Positions 63,033 to 64,000 of a DNA stretch of 64,000 bases are shown here, one piece after another (the first letter of the stretch is position 1; each line of letters opens with the position of its first letter). The stretch is taken from the NCBI GenBank assembly GCA_039583875.1, contig CM077162.1, forward strand, positions 167,481,220-167,545,219. Direction: 5' to 3'. Below the pieces are notes generated by a model, which did not search any database, had not been told where the DNA came from, and worked only from the letters and a program-made list of their open reading frames with translations. A program made the position numbers and the translations under genes. Origin of the DNA: Platanthera guangdongensis. Its lineage: Eukaryota; Streptophyta; Magnoliopsida; Asparagales; Orchidaceae.

Positions 63033-64000
63033 CCATGCTTTGTGTGTTTTATTTTTAATAATTGTACTTTTATTTCATGTAATATGTACATTATGGTAAT
63101 GATATAAAATCATGATGTATGTGTGTATTTTATTTTTCATGTTTTCATGTTTGTGCCGCATGTAGCCAGTTGGAGTGTTGTTGTTGTTGTATCCTATATA
63201 TAGGCATGTCCCCCCCCCCCCTCTATTTAGAGAAGATTGAATGAAAAGAAATTTGAAAATCATTACCTCTTGAAGCTTCCTCCTTCCTCATCTCTTGGCC
63301 GATCTTTCTCTTGCTCCCCCTTCTCTCTCCTTGGCCGCCGACCACCTCTCATCCCCTCTCTCAAATCTCGGCTTTTCCTCCTCCCTCCCTCTTTCTCCAA
63401 CCCGGCCACCACTCCTCTCCTACTCGAGCCACCATCCACAAATCCCAAGGCCGCCAACTCTTCCTTTTCCCTCCAACAAGAGCCGACCACCCTCCTCCTT
63501 CCCCCTACCCGAAACACCACCATCAGGGCCAACCCAAGCTGCCTCCTCCTCCACCAACACAACCGCCACCTTATTTCTCTCTTGCCATACTTGAAGATAT
63601 TTACTTCCATATTAAGAAGATTTCAACGGGACTTTCCATTTCCAGCGTAACGCGACGAAGGAGGACGAATTTCACTCCTACCGGCGTGATTCTCGTGGAG
63701 CCGTTGAAGAACGATCCTCGCCGAGTGAATCGGAAACATCCATTCCGGTTGGGTAACGAGCCTTTCCACTTTCGTGTGTTTCTTTCCTTAAATAATCTTC
63801 TGGTGGAATTTCTGGCATTAAATTTTGAAATCATTTGAAATTTCGTGATTAGCTTTAATTGTTTTGCGTTGTTTTCTTGATCGACTTAATTTCGTAAAGG
63901 GTTTGGCGAGCCCTCATTGTCTTTTGTTGGGAGAGATCTACCTTTTCCAAATTCGTTATTATTTTCGGTAGATCTCTTTGGGTACAACCTTCACTCGTCT
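63033..64000. other. LTR/leader-like region at the window end
   Basis: A TATA motif, C run, then CT/CC-rich sequence (63270-63560) with Pro/Ser open frames of biased composition only. The last 200 bp are T-rich. No domain recognised. Confidence 0.4.
63193..63204. promoter_or_regulatory. Palindromic TATA motif CCTATATATAGG
   Basis: Followed by a C run and a pyrimidine-rich stretch. The E3 LTR has the similar GCCTATATATAGGC. It could be the promoter of an LTR running to the right. Confidence 0.45.

Noticed and set aside
63237..63838. Overlapping Pro/Ser-rich frames on both strands near the window end
   Set aside because: All arise from a CT/CC-biased leader-like sequence, with no conserved motif and several frames open at once.
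1..64000. Host protein-coding genes, tRNA or rRNA genes
   Set aside because: Every recognisable domain is retroelement-derived. No cloverleaf with A and B boxes, and no non-transposon domain, was found by reading, though a covariance-model search was not possible here.

Overview
The window is repeat-only plant nuclear DNA. I can support no ordinary host gene, tRNA or rRNA. All recognisable coding sequence belongs to LTR retrotransposons of lineages known from seed plants: Ty3/Gypsy Tat (second, archaeal-type RNase H), a Ty3/Gypsy chromovirus, and Ty1/Copia of SIRE/Maximus type plus a small Copia. The nested insertions, TA-rich microsatellite and many CpG-type changes suggest heterochromatin of a repeat-rich angiosperm. 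The species cannot be told from the sequence.

Layout. (1) Positions 1-30541 are E1, an old Tat element on the + strand whose 5' end lies outside the window. It runs: protease tail, RT, RNase H, second RNase H, integrase relics (3-3900), an 86-bp tandem array (4014-6390), two antisense spliced genes called here aORF1 and aORF2, and the 3' LTR (29826-30541). A related Tat composite, E2 (9401-28727), is inserted in it with target duplication CCGAC. E2 has three LTRs (A, B, C), a gag-to-RT deletion, a 113-bp tandem array, its own aORF1, and two aORF2 copies. A minus-strand chromovirus, E3 (15839-23213, duplication TCCTC), is inserted in E2's aORF1. (2) Positions 30542-31986 hold unassigned sequence, a five-unit 20-bp array and a Tat integrase scrap. 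(3) Positions 31987-55878 are E5, a minus-strand SIRE-like Copia. Its 3' LTR is split by the small Copia E6 (33311-38804, duplication GGATA), and its pol is split by E4, a nearly complete 12.1-kb plus-strand SIRE (42097-54208, duplication CAATG). (4) Positions 55879 to about 61330 are E7, another minus-strand SIRE-like 3' end with an accessory gene. (5) The remainder to 64000 is uncharacterised, LTR-like, hairpin-rich sequence.

Two things go beyond routine transposon annotation. First, accessory genes appear to carry their own promoters: Tat aORF1 and aORF2 lie antisense, each with a TATA box (degenerate in E1 aORF1) and two short GT-AG introns at matching places in E1 and E2, and a codon comparison of aORF1 shows mostly silent change. 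The sense accessory genes of the SIRE elements E4 and E7 also have a TATA box about 95-115 bp before the ATG. Second, a short CpG-rich inverted repeat (TCGTCGAA ... TTCGACGA) recurs in clusters in LTRs, in an untranslated spacer and inside the gag reading frame of E4, and in weaker form in E5, E7 and the unassigned block near 31 kb. All homology calls are from reading motifs, not from a database search.
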